Part shown: positions 39,234 to 48,752 of the stretch, one piece after another
How positions within the stretch are numbered: the first letter of the stretch is position 1
Layout: each line of letters starts with the position of its first letter
Assembly: GCF_000002875.2 (NCBI RefSeq)
Contig: NC_009405.2
Location: forward strand, 62,001 to 126,000
DNA length: 64,000 nucleotides
Source: Leishmania infantum JPCM5
Lineage: Eukaryota; Euglenozoa; Kinetoplastea; Trypanosomatida; Trypanosomatidae
Reading direction: 5' to 3'
Notes under the pieces: generated by a model
What the model was told of the DNA's origin: nothing
Seen by the model: the letters and a program-made list of their open reading frames with translations, nothing else
Databases searched by the model: none
Made by a program: the position numbers and the translations under genes

Positions 39234-40289
39234 ATGGTGCTCTCCGTCTGCCCCCGAATAGGGTCACGGCAGCGATCCCGTTGCTGCGGGGCCGCTGCCG
39301 TTGCTGCACCTCTGCTGGCCATGGCCTGTCTGCTGCTCGCGCTCTGCATCCTGCCGGACCCAGCAGCTGCGGTGGTGGGGTCACTTAACGGCGCCTCAGC
39401 CCGCAGCCCGTCTGTCGCCCCCCACATTGGCGACCTTGTGCCGCTTGCCATGTACATCAGGACGAAGCGGCAGATCCGGCACTCCTTCATCTCCGTCGCC
39501 GATCAGCAGCTAGCAGTGGACGAAGAGGCGGTGGTCGACGACGCCGCGGGCAATGTCGAGGCCGCCACAGCCGCGGAAGTGCTGCGGCCGAAGGACCTCG
39601 ACCTGCCATCTCTAGGTGCCACCAGAGGCAAGCACAAAAACCAGGTTGTACGCCTGCTGCCACCAGCGTCTAGCCCACGCTTCGGCATCAACAAAGCAGT
39701 CACGATCGTGGCGAACAGCACCCTGCGTGCGGCCGGTCAGAGCCTGCAGGAGGACACGGCGCTGCAGCAGAGCGACTTGGCGTTCCGCTTCAGCGTCGGC
39801 AGAGGGCTACACAAGGAGTCGACATGGTTGCCGCTGGCGGCCCGCAAGAAATACACAAGTCAGCTCTCCGAGACTCTCGCTGGCCGGCTACATGAGATGC
39901 AAGCCGCGCAAGCCGCCGACGCCGCAGCGGAGCGTCAGCGCGACAAGGAGGCCGCCGAGGCCATGGACAACACGGCCGCTGCAGCCGCGGCGCAGAAGGT
40001 GCAGTACCTCTCCCGCGTCACCTTCTTCTTTGGCTATCGCAAAGGCGATCTGCAGAAGATGACGTCCTTTTCTATAGCGGCGCAGTACTCGCCAGAGGTG
40101 AAACCTGGTGTTGAGCTGCAGTTTCTCTGGAGCGAGCACCGCCCCTACAACCCGAATCGTGCAGTAACGCTGTGCAGTGCCGTGGCGGTATTGGTTTCGA
40201 TGATCACCGTGCTGGCCGTGTTCCACCCCTCCAGTCGGAGTATGCTGCTGTTCAGTCAACGCATCGTCGCTGTGCGGGCCCACGACTGA
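39234..40289 (+). CDS. Unrecognised type I membrane protein
   Basis: 351 residues. There is an N-terminal signal sequence with a basic start and a hydrophobic core of about 20 residues near 25-45 ('AAPLLAMACLLLALCIL'), with likely cleavage in 'PDPAAAVVG'. A single hydrophobic segment near 312-330 ('VTLCSAVAVLVSMITVLAV') close to the C-terminus is followed by a short basic tail. The lumenal part has a charged Ala/Gln/Arg/Glu-rich helix (about 210-255), then a strand-rich block 'LSRVTFFFGYRKGDLQKM...FSIAAQYSPEVKPGVELQFLW' just before the membrane. This is the topology of an ER or surface type I protein. No family recognised; it may be an ER translocon or membrane-complex component, but that is speculation. 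Confidence 0.72.
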   Translation: MVLSVCPRIGSRQRSRCCGAAAVAAPLLAMACLLLALCILPDPAAAVVGSLNGASARSPSVAPHIGDLVPLAMYIRTKRQIRHSFISVADQQLAVDEEAVVDDAAGNVEAATAAEVLRPKDLDLPSLGATRGKHKNQVVRLLPPASSPRFGINKAVTIVANSTLRAAGQSLQEDTALQQSDLAFRFSVGRGLHKESTWLPLAARKKYTSQLSETLAGRLHEMQAAQAADAAAERQRDKEAAEAMDNTAAAAAAQKVQYLSRVTFFFGYRKGDLQKMTSFSIAAQYSPEVKPGVELQFLWSEHRPYNPNRAVTLCSAVAVLVSMITVLAVFHPSSRSMLLFSQRIVAVRAHD

Positions 40290-41186
40290 GATGCGGCTTT
40301 TGGCTTCTGTTTTGCTATCCGCGTACGCGGCCAACCGAGCGAGTCTGAATGAAGAGGGCGGAGGGGGAAGGCGGCGGCGTTCTCGAGCGCCGTCTTGCCA
40401 GGCACTCCCCTTCCCTCTCAGTGTGCTGTTATCTCGTACTCTCGCCTCGCTTCGCCAGTCGAGCGCTTCCGCCCGAGCCTCACTCCCATTCTCTCTCTCT
40501 CGTTGCTGTTGAATACATGTGTGTCTGCGCGTGTGCGTGTCTCGCCGCCCTTCCTCCCACCGTGAAGGTGAAGGTGGAGGGGGGCGGCAACACAGACGAA
40601 GAGAGGAAAACCAATGGCAAGGCTGCCCTCACACCGCACCCGTGTGCCTAAAGCACATCTGCATCCAGCCTATACCGCTGGCCGCGGGGTTTGGGGGCTC
40701 GTTTGTGTCGGCGTGCGCTCTCGCTTGCCCGTCAAGTAGTGATGTGCATGCGTGCATACCTACATCCATCTGCATGTGTACGTGTGTCGGGTGGGGCGGG
40801 GAGACGACTGTGCGTGTACACACACACACACAGACAACATCACCGCCACCAGCCAGCCACTGCACTGGATTTTGTTGAGCGCCACTTTGTGTCTCTCCAT
40901 GTACGTCGAACCTTCTCACCCCGCTCCTTCGTCGTCTCCCCTCATCCGTGCCTCCCGTGTGGCTGAGCGTCAAGTGCCTATTTCTTCGCTGCCTCACCCT
41001 CCCTCCGCGCACCAGCCGACTTCAGGATTGAGCCGTGGTGTGCAGCAGAGGTGGACGACCTGTGGTAGTGCGCGTGCCTGTTGGTTGTCCGGCTCGTCGT
41101 AGAATGGCACGTTGAAAAGAACGAAGGAACCCCCCCCCTCAACACGCAAGGCAGGCGCGCGCTTTCACCTAGGCAGGCACACAGCA
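40290..41186 (+). other. Intergenic processing region
   Basis: C/T tracts at 40395-40510; a (CA)n run near 40819-40834; the strongest acceptor candidates for the U1C gene are AG 41014-41015 and AG 41024-41025 after the tract 40977-41010. No gene seen. Confidence 0.55.
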
Positions 41187-41900
41187 ATGGACCCCTCTGC
41201 CGTAGCGGCACACGGCACAGCCGCTGGTGCTGATCAACGCCATCCACACAACGGCAGCGGCAATGGCGCGCTCTCCGGCGGTCAGCCCTCCGAGGCGGAG
41301 ATGAAGCGCATCCGCCAGCGCCGCCGCCTGGCCTGTAAGACGCCGGAGCAGCGCCGAAAGCTGCAGCAGTATCAGCGCCGGCACAACGAGAAAGATGAGC
41401 GACTCTACTACTGTGACTACTGTGACCTGTTCATCTCCTCGCGGCACAGAACGTGGATGACGCACCTGCGCAGCGCTCGACACACGGTCGCGTTCCAGTC
41501 CTATTACGACCTCGTCGCGCACGTCGAGAGCGTGTGGGTAGCGGAAATAAACCGAGAGGTGGAGCTGGCACGGAGTCGCGAGGTGCATCGATTGCAGCAG
41601 CGATCCGCTGGCAAGGGAGCCGCGACGCCGCTGACAGCGCAGCAAGTCGCGCCGGGTATCGTCGTCGGAGGCGCACCCGCACCGGGGCGTCTTCCACCAC
41701 CGCCGCCATTTCCGCAGCCCCCACATGGCTCAGCGCAGGTCGGCCCGACACCAACCATCCGGGTCGGTGCCAAGACGATTCTACCGTCTGCCGCGTTCGT
41801 AGCGTTGCCCTCTGCGGCGACGCCGTCGCCCGCGTCGCCATTGGCAGATGCGGAGAGGAGCAGGACGAGCGAGAATGAGGCTCGGCTGTCCATGCCATGA
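41187..41900 (+). CDS. U1C: U1 snRNP-specific protein C
   Basis: 237 residues. The U1C-type zinc finger is at 74-105: 'YYCDYCDLFISSRHRTWMTH' with Cys76, Cys79, His93 and His99. The C-terminal half has the Pro-rich character of U1C ('RLPPPPPFPQPP' near 170). U1C stabilises U1 snRNA pairing with 5' splice sites. In trypanosomatids U1 serves only the few cis-introns, while most splicing is trans. In animals and yeast the finger is at the very N-terminus; here about 70 residues precede it, including a basic helix (40-70). The ATG at 41187 follows acceptors at 41014 and 41024. An ATG at 41112 is in frame, but the sequence between is basic low-complexity; an extended form cannot be excluded. Confidence 0.85.
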   Translation: MDPSAVAAHGTAAGADQRHPHNGSGNGALSGGQPSEAEMKRIRQRRRLACKTPEQRRKLQQYQRRHNEKDERLYYCDYCDLFISSRHRTWMTHLRSARHTVAFQSYYDLVAHVESVWVAEINREVELARSREVHRLQQRSAGKGAATPLTAQQVAPGIVVGGAPAPGRLPPPPPFPQPPHGSAQVGPTPTIRVGAKTILPSAAFVALPSAATPSPASPLADAERSRTSENEARLSMP

Positions 41901-43000
41901 GCTCGGAGCGGTACACGAACACAACAACGGCAAGCGAAGGAGGCTGTCTTGCTGCTCCTCATGGAGGGAGGTGTCTGTGTGCCGCCCCATCCGTCCAAAA
42001 GCAAGCGGGCACCGAAAGCTTGAAGCCAAAACGCGTGCGCGCACACAGAGCGGTGCCCACAACTCCTCTCCCTGATATTACGCCCACCGGTCAGTAAGCA
42101 GCAGCACGTGTACCGTTCTCTACAAGCAGGAGCGCCCTTCATGGCGAGAGACACATGCAACCCTCTCAGCGCGTGGCACCTCAGAGTCCAGTGCCCTCAC
42201 CGTGGGAAAAGCCAGGCAGCCCCCTCCCCCATGCCTTGCCAAGTGCCGAGCCGCTTCTGGTGGCGACGGGGTCAGGTACCTACGCCGCAGGGGGGAGGGT
42301 TCAGAGCGATGTGTCGCTGCTGGTGCCGGCGGTGGCGTCCTGGATGACGTTGCATCGGAGTGGCCCGCGACAGCGAGGCAGATCTGTATCCATCCACATG
42401 ATGGGCAGAGCGTCATCGTGACCCGAGCGTCCCCCACCCGGCCCGGCCCTCACACCGCCCACTGGTGTTGGTGGGGGGCAGGGGCCGTGCTCTCCGATGG
42501 CTGGGTCGGCGCGTTGTTGTGGCGTGTGTGAGTCTACGGCTGCCATCGGCCCACGCGAGGTTGGGCCTGTGGCAGGGGTCGGAGGGAGAGGTAGGTGGCA
42601 GTGGAGGGGCGGTTTGACCCCACGTTGTGCGGCGGAGAAATTGGACTCACGTTCACGCAAAAACAACGGAAACCACGAAGACACGCGCACGGTGAGGTGA
42701 TGAGAATCGAGGGCCTCTCGGCGAGTGTGCCCGTGTGCGCTGTGTGCGTCGCCCGCCCCCTCTCCTCGCTCGCTTTCTATGCCGCCACCACCCCCTCAGG
42801 TCGTCGTGCAGGCAGCGCCCCAGGCCCTCTGCACGTTTGCCAGTGTGTTGCCCTCTCCCTCGCTTCTTCCACTGTCCATCGATCTGCTCTCGCACATTTG
42901 CTCCTGGCCCATCTGCCAACGACATAAGCCCATGCACAGCCCGTTGTTTCTGTCACTCAGCCCAGCTCCACCCCCTCGCACTCTCCCGAAATCCGCGTCG
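41901..43000 (+). other. Intergenic region with SIDER2-like element
   Basis: The first 250 nt are the U1C 3' UTR start; 42151-42690 is a retroposon-like element on the + strand. Acceptor candidates for VPS51 are AG 42798-42799 (after 'CCACCACCCCCTC') and AG 42959-42960 (after 'CCCGTTGTTTCTGTCACTC'), 41 nt before the VPS51 ATG. Confidence 0.55.
42151..42690 (+). mobile_element. SIDER2-like degenerate retroposon
   Basis: About 540 nt, the usual SIDER2 size, sense-oriented in the region between U1C and VPS51, where it would fall in the U1C 3' UTR. Its first 130 nt match a second, truncated fragment at 23413. The 3' end is A-rich ('CGCAAAAACAACGGAAACCA' near 42656). There is no ORF of its own and no obvious target-site duplication. 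SIDER2 elements are extinct relatives of ingi/L1Tc retroposons and are known to destabilise Leishmania mRNAs when in 3' UTRs. Identification is by internal similarity, size, place and recall, not a search. Confidence 0.6.
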
Positions 43001-46000
43001 ATGCATCCCAGCAGCGCTGGTGGCGGCAATGCCGAGGAACGTCGGCAGCGCCTGCGCGAGCAGATGAAGGCCTTCTACGGCGACCCGAGCGCCTCCGCGA
43101 AGCGAACGCCGTCGCACGCGTCCACGCAGGGCAACCCCAACGTGCCACCAGAGCTCGACTTAGACTCGGAGTACTTCAACGTGAACCGCTACACCACCGA
43201 TCTGCTGAAGCGCGAGAGTCTTAAAGGATTGGTCGAGACGGACACGGAGCTGCTGCGCCGCGTACGCCGTCTGGATGGGGAGCTGCAGGAGCTCGTGTAC
43301 CGCAACTACGCTCGCTTCATCTCCGCGACCGAGACGATTCGGGAGATGAAGAACAACGTAGTCGAGATGGACGCGAAGCTGCAGACCCTCTCGCAGAACG
43401 TCAACACGATTGATAGCATCTCGAGCCAGATCAGCCAGCAGCTGCAGGTGCACCGCGGCCACATTGAGGACACTATCACTGCGAATCGCATGCTCAAGAA
43501 GGTGCAGTTTCTCACCAGCCTGCCTACCACGATGCGCCGGCTCATCGACAAGGAGGAGTACAGCGTCGGCGTCAAGTACTGGGTGGCTGGCGACGGCTTT
43601 CTGTCGAAGCACAAGTCGATCTCGAGCATCACACAGATTCAGGAGAGCTGCTGCGAGCTCGCCAGGGAGCTCTACCGCGCGATCGAGACGCGCATGTGCT
43701 CCTACCCGCTCGACGACCCTGATGCGATGGACCGCCTTCGCGGCTACGTCGAGGACCTGCGCCTCCTGCGCGCCACCTCGCTCTTTGAGTCGGAGAACGT
43801 GGCCGATGAGGCGCCGTTCGAGGCTGCGGTGTTGCAGACCCTCATGAAGAGCGTCACAGCGAGCTTCCAGGCGAACGTGGCGACTACGCAGCGCAGCCTC
43901 AAGGCCGCCCTCGTCATCCCAGACGACCTCCAGGCCTCCGAAATGGCGAAGCGGGAGGCGTCGCTGGCACAGGTGAACCTACGCGAGCCGCTGGCACAGC
44001 TCAAGAACGCGTGCGCGATGCTCGCCGTCAACTCGGAGCGCGTGCACGCCCTGCTGGATGTGGAGGTGTGCAGCAGTAGTGGCAGCAGTCCTGCCGCGCC
44101 CCTCGTCGCCAAGTCAATCGAGCCGGTCCTCCTCGAGGTGCTCCAGCCCATCACCCAGTCGCTCGCGGACTTCGCGATGGTGCACCTGGACGCGATGGCG
44201 ATGGACGGCGCATTGGCGCTCCGCGACCCCACAGCAAGCGCGGAGGCGCTGCAGGCAGCCACGGTGCACCTCACTCGCTTGCTGAAGCAGCTTGTCACGG
44301 CCATGAAGACGCTGGGTGAGATCTATCTTCCTTCCGTGGAGCATGGTACTGCTGGGGCGAGTGGTAGCGCCGTTCCCGCCGCCCACGACGTCGTGCAGCT
44401 GTACGCAAGCAAGGTTCACGAGGTGGCGTGTGGCGTGGTGCGTCAGTGTTGGGAGAAGATGCAGACGAAGCTGCTACAAGGGCCGGAGCCAGAGCTACTC
44501 AGGGCGTGTGTGCCGCTTCCCATACCGAATTCCAGCGTACTCAGTACGCTACCGGCCGTCGACGAGGAGCGCGCCCGCGAGATGGCCTTTGTTCTGACTC
44601 GCTTCCTCTACGCCTCGTTGGCGCAGTGCCTGTCCACCTCCCTCGGTGCCAACCTCGTCGGCGAAGAGGGCGTGCCGGCGGAGATGCTGACGCCGATTAC
44701 GGCAGGGCTGGAGCAGACGGCGCAGCAGCTTCAGCACCGCGGTATCGTGCTGCTGGGTCAGTCAGAGGTGCAGCAAGTGTACGACAAGGCATTCAGTGGC
44801 AGCAGCGGGTATGCCAGCGCAGCGGCGACGACGACCGGGCCGACAGTGCAGGAGGCACTGCTCCTGCTGCTGCCCCAGTGGTCCACCATGTACGACGCCC
44901 TCAAGGCGCTGCCGCCCGTGAAGGCGGCGAGCGCGACGGAGGCCACCAAGGCGGGGGATGGTGCGTCGTCTCCGCTGAACCGTCGCCGTGACAACAGCGG
45001 CTACGGCGGCGGCAATGCATACCGCGTGGGTGGGGGCAACAACATCGGCGCGTACAGCGACGGCACCGGTGGGGGCGGCAGCACTGGTACTCGCAGCGAC
45101 CACCGCACCGGCGGCGGCAGCGCGATGGTTGGCGGCTTCTCTCCCCACCCGCGCGGGGGCAGCGGCGGCAGCAAGCCGGCGGTTTCCTACACGCGTCAGG
45201 TGATGTCCACGCTGCAGATGAGCGTGAACCACATCTTCGCAAACACGGATACGTGGCTGCGCACGGAGCCGGTAGCCGGACCGCCGTCGGCGCTGATGGC
45301 GTGCGTCGTGCGCTACGTGCTGCAAGGCATTCTCGACCGAGTGCGCGACGAGGTGGCCTATACCGAGGCGCAGTTCCAGCAGTTGCAGGTGAGCTGCACC
45401 TTCCTCCTCTACGCCCTCGTATCACCCGCGAAGGGATCGACCCCACGACAGTGGCGCAAGGAGTGGTCGGAGGACGACATGCGCGATGTGCAGCGGCTGC
45501 TGGACGAGATCTGCACATGCGCCTACGACAAGTACGAAGCGAAGGTGCCCCTCTCTACCGCCGTGCTCGACCGAGTCGTCGAGGCCGCCGTGCGTGGCAG
45601 TCGAGCTGCACAGGAATCTGTGAGCATGAACAGCACCGGCACTGCTATGGAGACCGGGGCACCAATGCCTCCTGCCACGACGGTGGCCTTGCGAAGGGAA
45701 GAAACGAAGGTTCCTTTACTGGAGCCATCGCAGCAGGCGCCAGCCACCCCTGCTCACGTCACCCTGCAGCCTCAGCCTCAGCAGCAGCCGCAGGAGGTGT
45801 GCCGCCCTCTGCACGATGGCTCGCTGCAGTCGTCGGCCGCAGCGTCGTCGAAGGAGGCCCCTCCCAGCGCAGCTGCTCCAGCCCCAAACCCGTCGGATGC
45901 CACACCGCCACCGAAGCCCCCTGCCGCCACGTCAGCGCCAACGGCGTCTGCTGCTGCACCCCCACCCGCATCGGTCACCCCTTCCCCAGCATCGCCGCCG

Positions 46001-46204
46001 ATCTCGTCGACTGCTCCCGTGCAAACCTCTGTGGCGCGTCCCTCGGCACCACGGACCGCGCCCGTGGCGTCTCTTCAGCCTGCTGCCGCAGCGCCGGCGG
46101 CAGCCATGTCGCCGCCACAAGTGCGTCGCTCCTCGCACTACAGCAACGATAGCCACACAGAACGCCTCGCGCGCTTGGAAGAAGAGGAAGAGCTGCCATT
46201 GTAG
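43001..46204 (+). CDS. VPS51: VPS51, GARP/EARP tethering complex subunit
   Basis: 1067 residues. The N-terminal block about 55-190 is the conserved Vps51 domain: 'FNVNRYTTDLLKRESLKGLV', 'ELVYRNYARFISATETIREM', then a coiled-coil and 'LKKVQFLTSLPTTM'. VPS51 joins VPS52/53/54 (GARP, Golgi) or VPS50 (EARP, endosome) to tether retrograde vesicles. The middle is helical-bundle sequence of the CATCHR type. A Gly/Ser/Asn/Arg-rich insertion at about 663-726 and a long Ala/Pro/Ser-rich tail at about 880-1043 are probably disordered. Upstream in-frame sequence is Pro/Ser-rich leader; an acceptor at 42959-42960 sits just before the chosen ATG. Confidence 0.9.
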   Translation: MHPSSAGGGNAEERRQRLREQMKAFYGDPSASAKRTPSHASTQGNPNVPPELDLDSEYFNVNRYTTDLLKRESLKGLVETDTELLRRVRRLDGELQELVYRNYARFISATETIREMKNNVVEMDAKLQTLSQNVNTIDSISSQISQQLQVHRGHIEDTITANRMLKKVQFLTSLPTTMRRLIDKEEYSVGVKYWVAGDGFLSKHKSISSITQIQESCCELARELYRAIETRMCSYPLDDPDAMDRLRGYVEDLRLLRATSLFESENVADEAPFEAAVLQTLMKSVTASFQANVATTQRSLKAALVIPDDLQASEMAKREASLAQVNLREPLAQLKNACAMLAVNSERVHALLDVEVCSSSGSSPAAPLVAKSIEPVLLEVLQPITQSLADFAMVHLDAMAMDGALALRDPTASAEALQAATVHLTRLLKQLVTAMKTLGEIYLPSVEHGTAGASGSAVPAAHDVVQLYASKVHEVACGVVRQCWEKMQTKLLQGPEPELLRACVPLPIPNSSVLSTLPAVDEERAREMAFVLTRFLYASLAQCLSTSLGANLVGEEGVPAEMLTPITAGLEQTAQQLQHRGIVLLGQSEVQQVYDKAFSGSSGYASAAATTTGPTVQEALLLLLPQWSTMYDALKALPPVKAASATEATKAGDGASSPLNRRRDNSGYGGGNAYRVGGGNNIGAYSDGTGGGGSTGTRSDHRTGGGSAMVGGFSPHPRGGSGGSKPAVSYTRQVMSTLQMSVNHIFANTDTWLRTEPVAGPPSALMACVVRYVLQGILDRVRDEVAYTEAQFQQLQVSCTFLLYALVSPAKGSTPRQWRKEWSEDDMRDVQRLLDEICTCAYDKYEAKVPLSTAVLDRVVEAAVRGSRAAQESVSMNSTGTAMETGAPMPPATTVALRREETKVPLLEPSQQAPATPAHVTLQPQPQQQPQEVCRPLHDGSLQSSAAASSKEAPPSAAAPAPNPSDATPPPKPPAATSAPTASAAAPPPASVTPSPASPPISSTAPVQTSVARPSAPRTAPVASLQPAAAAPAAAMSPPQVRRSSHYSNDSHTERLARLEEEEELPL

Positions 46205-47348
46205 CACGAAGGATATAGTACCGGGCGCAGCTGTGTGTGGCGAGTGAGGCGCGCAGGTGTCGGGCGAGAGGGGCACCCATACAAGCCCGACTCGGTGGTT
46301 CTTGCATCGCCACGTAGTGGCGGCGGTCGTCGTCGGCGTCGTAGCGCGTGGGCTGGAGCGTGGGCGGTAAGATGACGTCTTGTATTTGCTTTCACGGTGC
46401 CCCTCTATTTTCCACCCACCCCTGTGCGTGCGCACATGTTGGTCTGCGTCCCATGTGGCATGGGCTTGGGCTTGGGCTTTGGCTGGTTGCTTGCCTCTCC
46501 TGCTACGACCACTTCTCTCGCTCATCCACACCGTCCCGGTCGCGTGGCGGCCGTGGGGCGTATTTTCCTTGCATTTAGCGTTGTCCGCCGTTCTCGTGTC
46601 GTCGCGTCTCTCTCCCTCCTTCGGGCTACCGGCTCTGTCCTGTGAGTAGAGCGGGAGGGAGGGGGGTAGATTCAGGATGGTGGCAGACGGTCGAGGGCGT
46701 GACGCCCGTGTCCGCATGCCGCTGCGTCTCTCTCAAAGGGTGTGAGAATGGTCAGCGCCCTCACGTTGCATCTCTCTGCATCCGTGCGCACGTTTGCCGG
46801 CCTAAAGGACGCGAGCCCGCGTACGAGCACACGCCACAGCTCCCAAGGCATGAGCAGTAGATGAGAGGACGGGGAGGGGCGGAACGCACCACAGCCGCCG
46901 GCGTCGTCGTGACAAGGGCCACCTGTGCATTGGTGTGCGCTCGTCACTCCACTCTCTTACGCGAGTTTGTCTTTTCACGCGCATATGTGCTTGGGCGTGT
47001 TTTGTGTGCCTCAACGGCTGCTCTCCATGCGCGCGTGGAGTGCATCGTCGGCGGCCACCTTGTCCCTCTGTCTTGCGAATCGCCTTTCATTCTCCCGACG
47101 CACAACCCTCCACCCTCGCATCTCCGCGCTTCACCACCGCACCCCTTCCCCGCCCCTTAACTCCTCAATGCACATATGCGTGTGCTGACGCATCAGCCTT
47201 CCCTCACCCTCTCCTTTGTTCGGTATTTTGCGTAGGCGCACCATTGTTGCTCCTCCTCGCAGGTGTGTGTGTGTGTGTACACGTGCGCACACTCGTCCAC
47301 CGTGATACACGGCTCATTCACGAAAGAGCGTACGCTGGCGCATCCATC
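46205..47348 (+). other. Intergenic processing region
   Basis: No gene seen. A (GT)n run lies near 47263-47278. A strong acceptor candidate for the M16 gene is 47208-47235 (CTCCTTTGTTCGGTATTTTGCGTAG), AG 47234-47235. Confidence 0.55.
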
Positions 47349-48752
47349 ATGCTGCGCGCGACGTCTTGCTTGGGTATCTACGAGTACCAGTTCGGGCAGC
47401 CCTCGCTGCGGAGCGCCTTCAGCGCAAGGATCGCGCCGGCTGCCAAGGCGCGCAGCCCCGGCGCGGTGCAGTCCACAAAGCTAACGAATGGCGTGCGTGT
47501 AGTGTCGCACGATCTCGACGGCCCGGTCGCGTCCATCGGCGTTTATGCGGATGCGGGACCGAAGTACGACCCCATCGCCACCCCCGGCCTGAGCTACGTC
47601 ATGCGCTTCGCCCTGCAGACCTCCAACATGGACAGCTCCCTCTTCCAGATCGACCGCACGATGCGCTCCACCGGCAACGCGTACGGCCACGGTGAGGTGT
47701 GCAAGCGCTATCTGAGCTGGAAGGCGGAGGGCCGCCGTGACATGTGGGAGAAGCCATTTGAGATGCTCGCCACCGGCGTCGTCGCACCGCGCTTCCACGA
47801 GAGCGATATTGAGCGCTTCCGCGACACGATGGACAACCAGCTGGAGGAGATGCGCTGGCAGAACCCTCGCGAATACGCTATCGACCAGCTGGAGACGGTG
47901 GCCTTCTACAAGGAGCCGCTCGGGGCGCCGCGCATGGTGCCTCGCATCGCAAACGACCGCTGCAGCCACAAGGCGCTGCTAGACCATTGGGCCGCGAACT
48001 TCCAGCCCAGCCGTATCGTCCTGGCTGGTGTGAACGTGCCGCACGACGCCCTGATAGCCGCCTATGAGAAACTGCCGTACAAGCACTCGGCCGAGGCCCC
48101 GCACCACGCGCGCGCCGCCGCGCCGAAGCTGTCCCACAGCAACGAGGCGGCCCAGTTCTACGCGGGCCGGCAGAACGTCGAGTACGAGAGCCGCGCCGCT
48201 GTCATGGGCACAATGCCTGACATGCAGGCGGAGGTGATCGGTGCCGTCGGCGTGCCTACCCACGGCCGTGACGAGGGCGCCAAGCAATATGCGACGGCGC
48301 TGGTGACGCGCGAGATCTACGAGGAGGCGATGCGCAGCGCGCACGGCAGCCGCGCCGGCTCGGAGCACTACGGCGCACAGGTCTTCTACCGCCCGTACTC
48401 GTCTGCCGGCCTGATCGGTTACACTGTGCGCGGTGCGCCGGCCGAGGTGAAGACGATGCTTCAGGTAGCCTCCAGCACCTTTCCGGCAGCCGTTGACGAG
48501 GCGGCCGTGAAGCGTGCGGCCCACTGCGCGTACGTGCGCCTGCTGCACGACCAGGTGGAGATGACACGCGACTACTGCGACTTCCTCGCCACATCGCCCA
48601 ACTCAGTCGAGGAACTCGTGCAGGCAGTCAGCGGCGTCACGAAGGCCAACGTGGAAGAAGCGATGAAGAAGATGGTCGCGCAGAAGCCGGCCACGTACGC
48701 GACGGGCGACAGCTTCACGTTTCCCATGGTCGCGTCGCTGAGTCACGCTTAA
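47349..48752 (+). CDS. M16-family subunit, bc1 complex core protein 2 / MPP-alpha-like
   Basis: 467 residues, typical for a single-chain mitochondrial M16 protein. The N-terminus (1-35) is basic and Ser/Ala-rich, consistent with a mitochondrial presequence. The M16 fold is recognisable: 'TKLTNGVRVVSHD' (43-55), 'GVYADAGPKYDP' (64-75), 'LEEMRWQNPREYAIDQL', and in the second half 'QVFYRPYSSAGLIGYTVRG'. The zinc motif HxxEH is replaced by YVMRF (83-87), so it is not a protease. The Gly-rich loop of MPP-alpha is also absent, making it closer to the core-2 subunit of ubiquinol-cytochrome c reductase. Databases may label it MPP alpha. The ATG is 114 nt after a strong acceptor. Confidence 0.85.
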   Translation: MLRATSCLGIYEYQFGQPSLRSAFSARIAPAAKARSPGAVQSTKLTNGVRVVSHDLDGPVASIGVYADAGPKYDPIATPGLSYVMRFALQTSNMDSSLFQIDRTMRSTGNAYGHGEVCKRYLSWKAEGRRDMWEKPFEMLATGVVAPRFHESDIERFRDTMDNQLEEMRWQNPREYAIDQLETVAFYKEPLGAPRMVPRIANDRCSHKALLDHWAANFQPSRIVLAGVNVPHDALIAAYEKLPYKHSAEAPHHARAAAPKLSHSNEAAQFYAGRQNVEYESRAAVMGTMPDMQAEVIGAVGVPTHGRDEGAKQYATALVTREIYEEAMRSAHGSRAGSEHYGAQVFYRPYSSAGLIGYTVRGAPAEVKTMLQVASSTFPAAVDEAAVKRAAHCAYVRLLHDQVEMTRDYCDFLATSPNSVEELVQAVSGVTKANVEEAMKKMVAQKPATYATGDSFTFPMVASLSHA

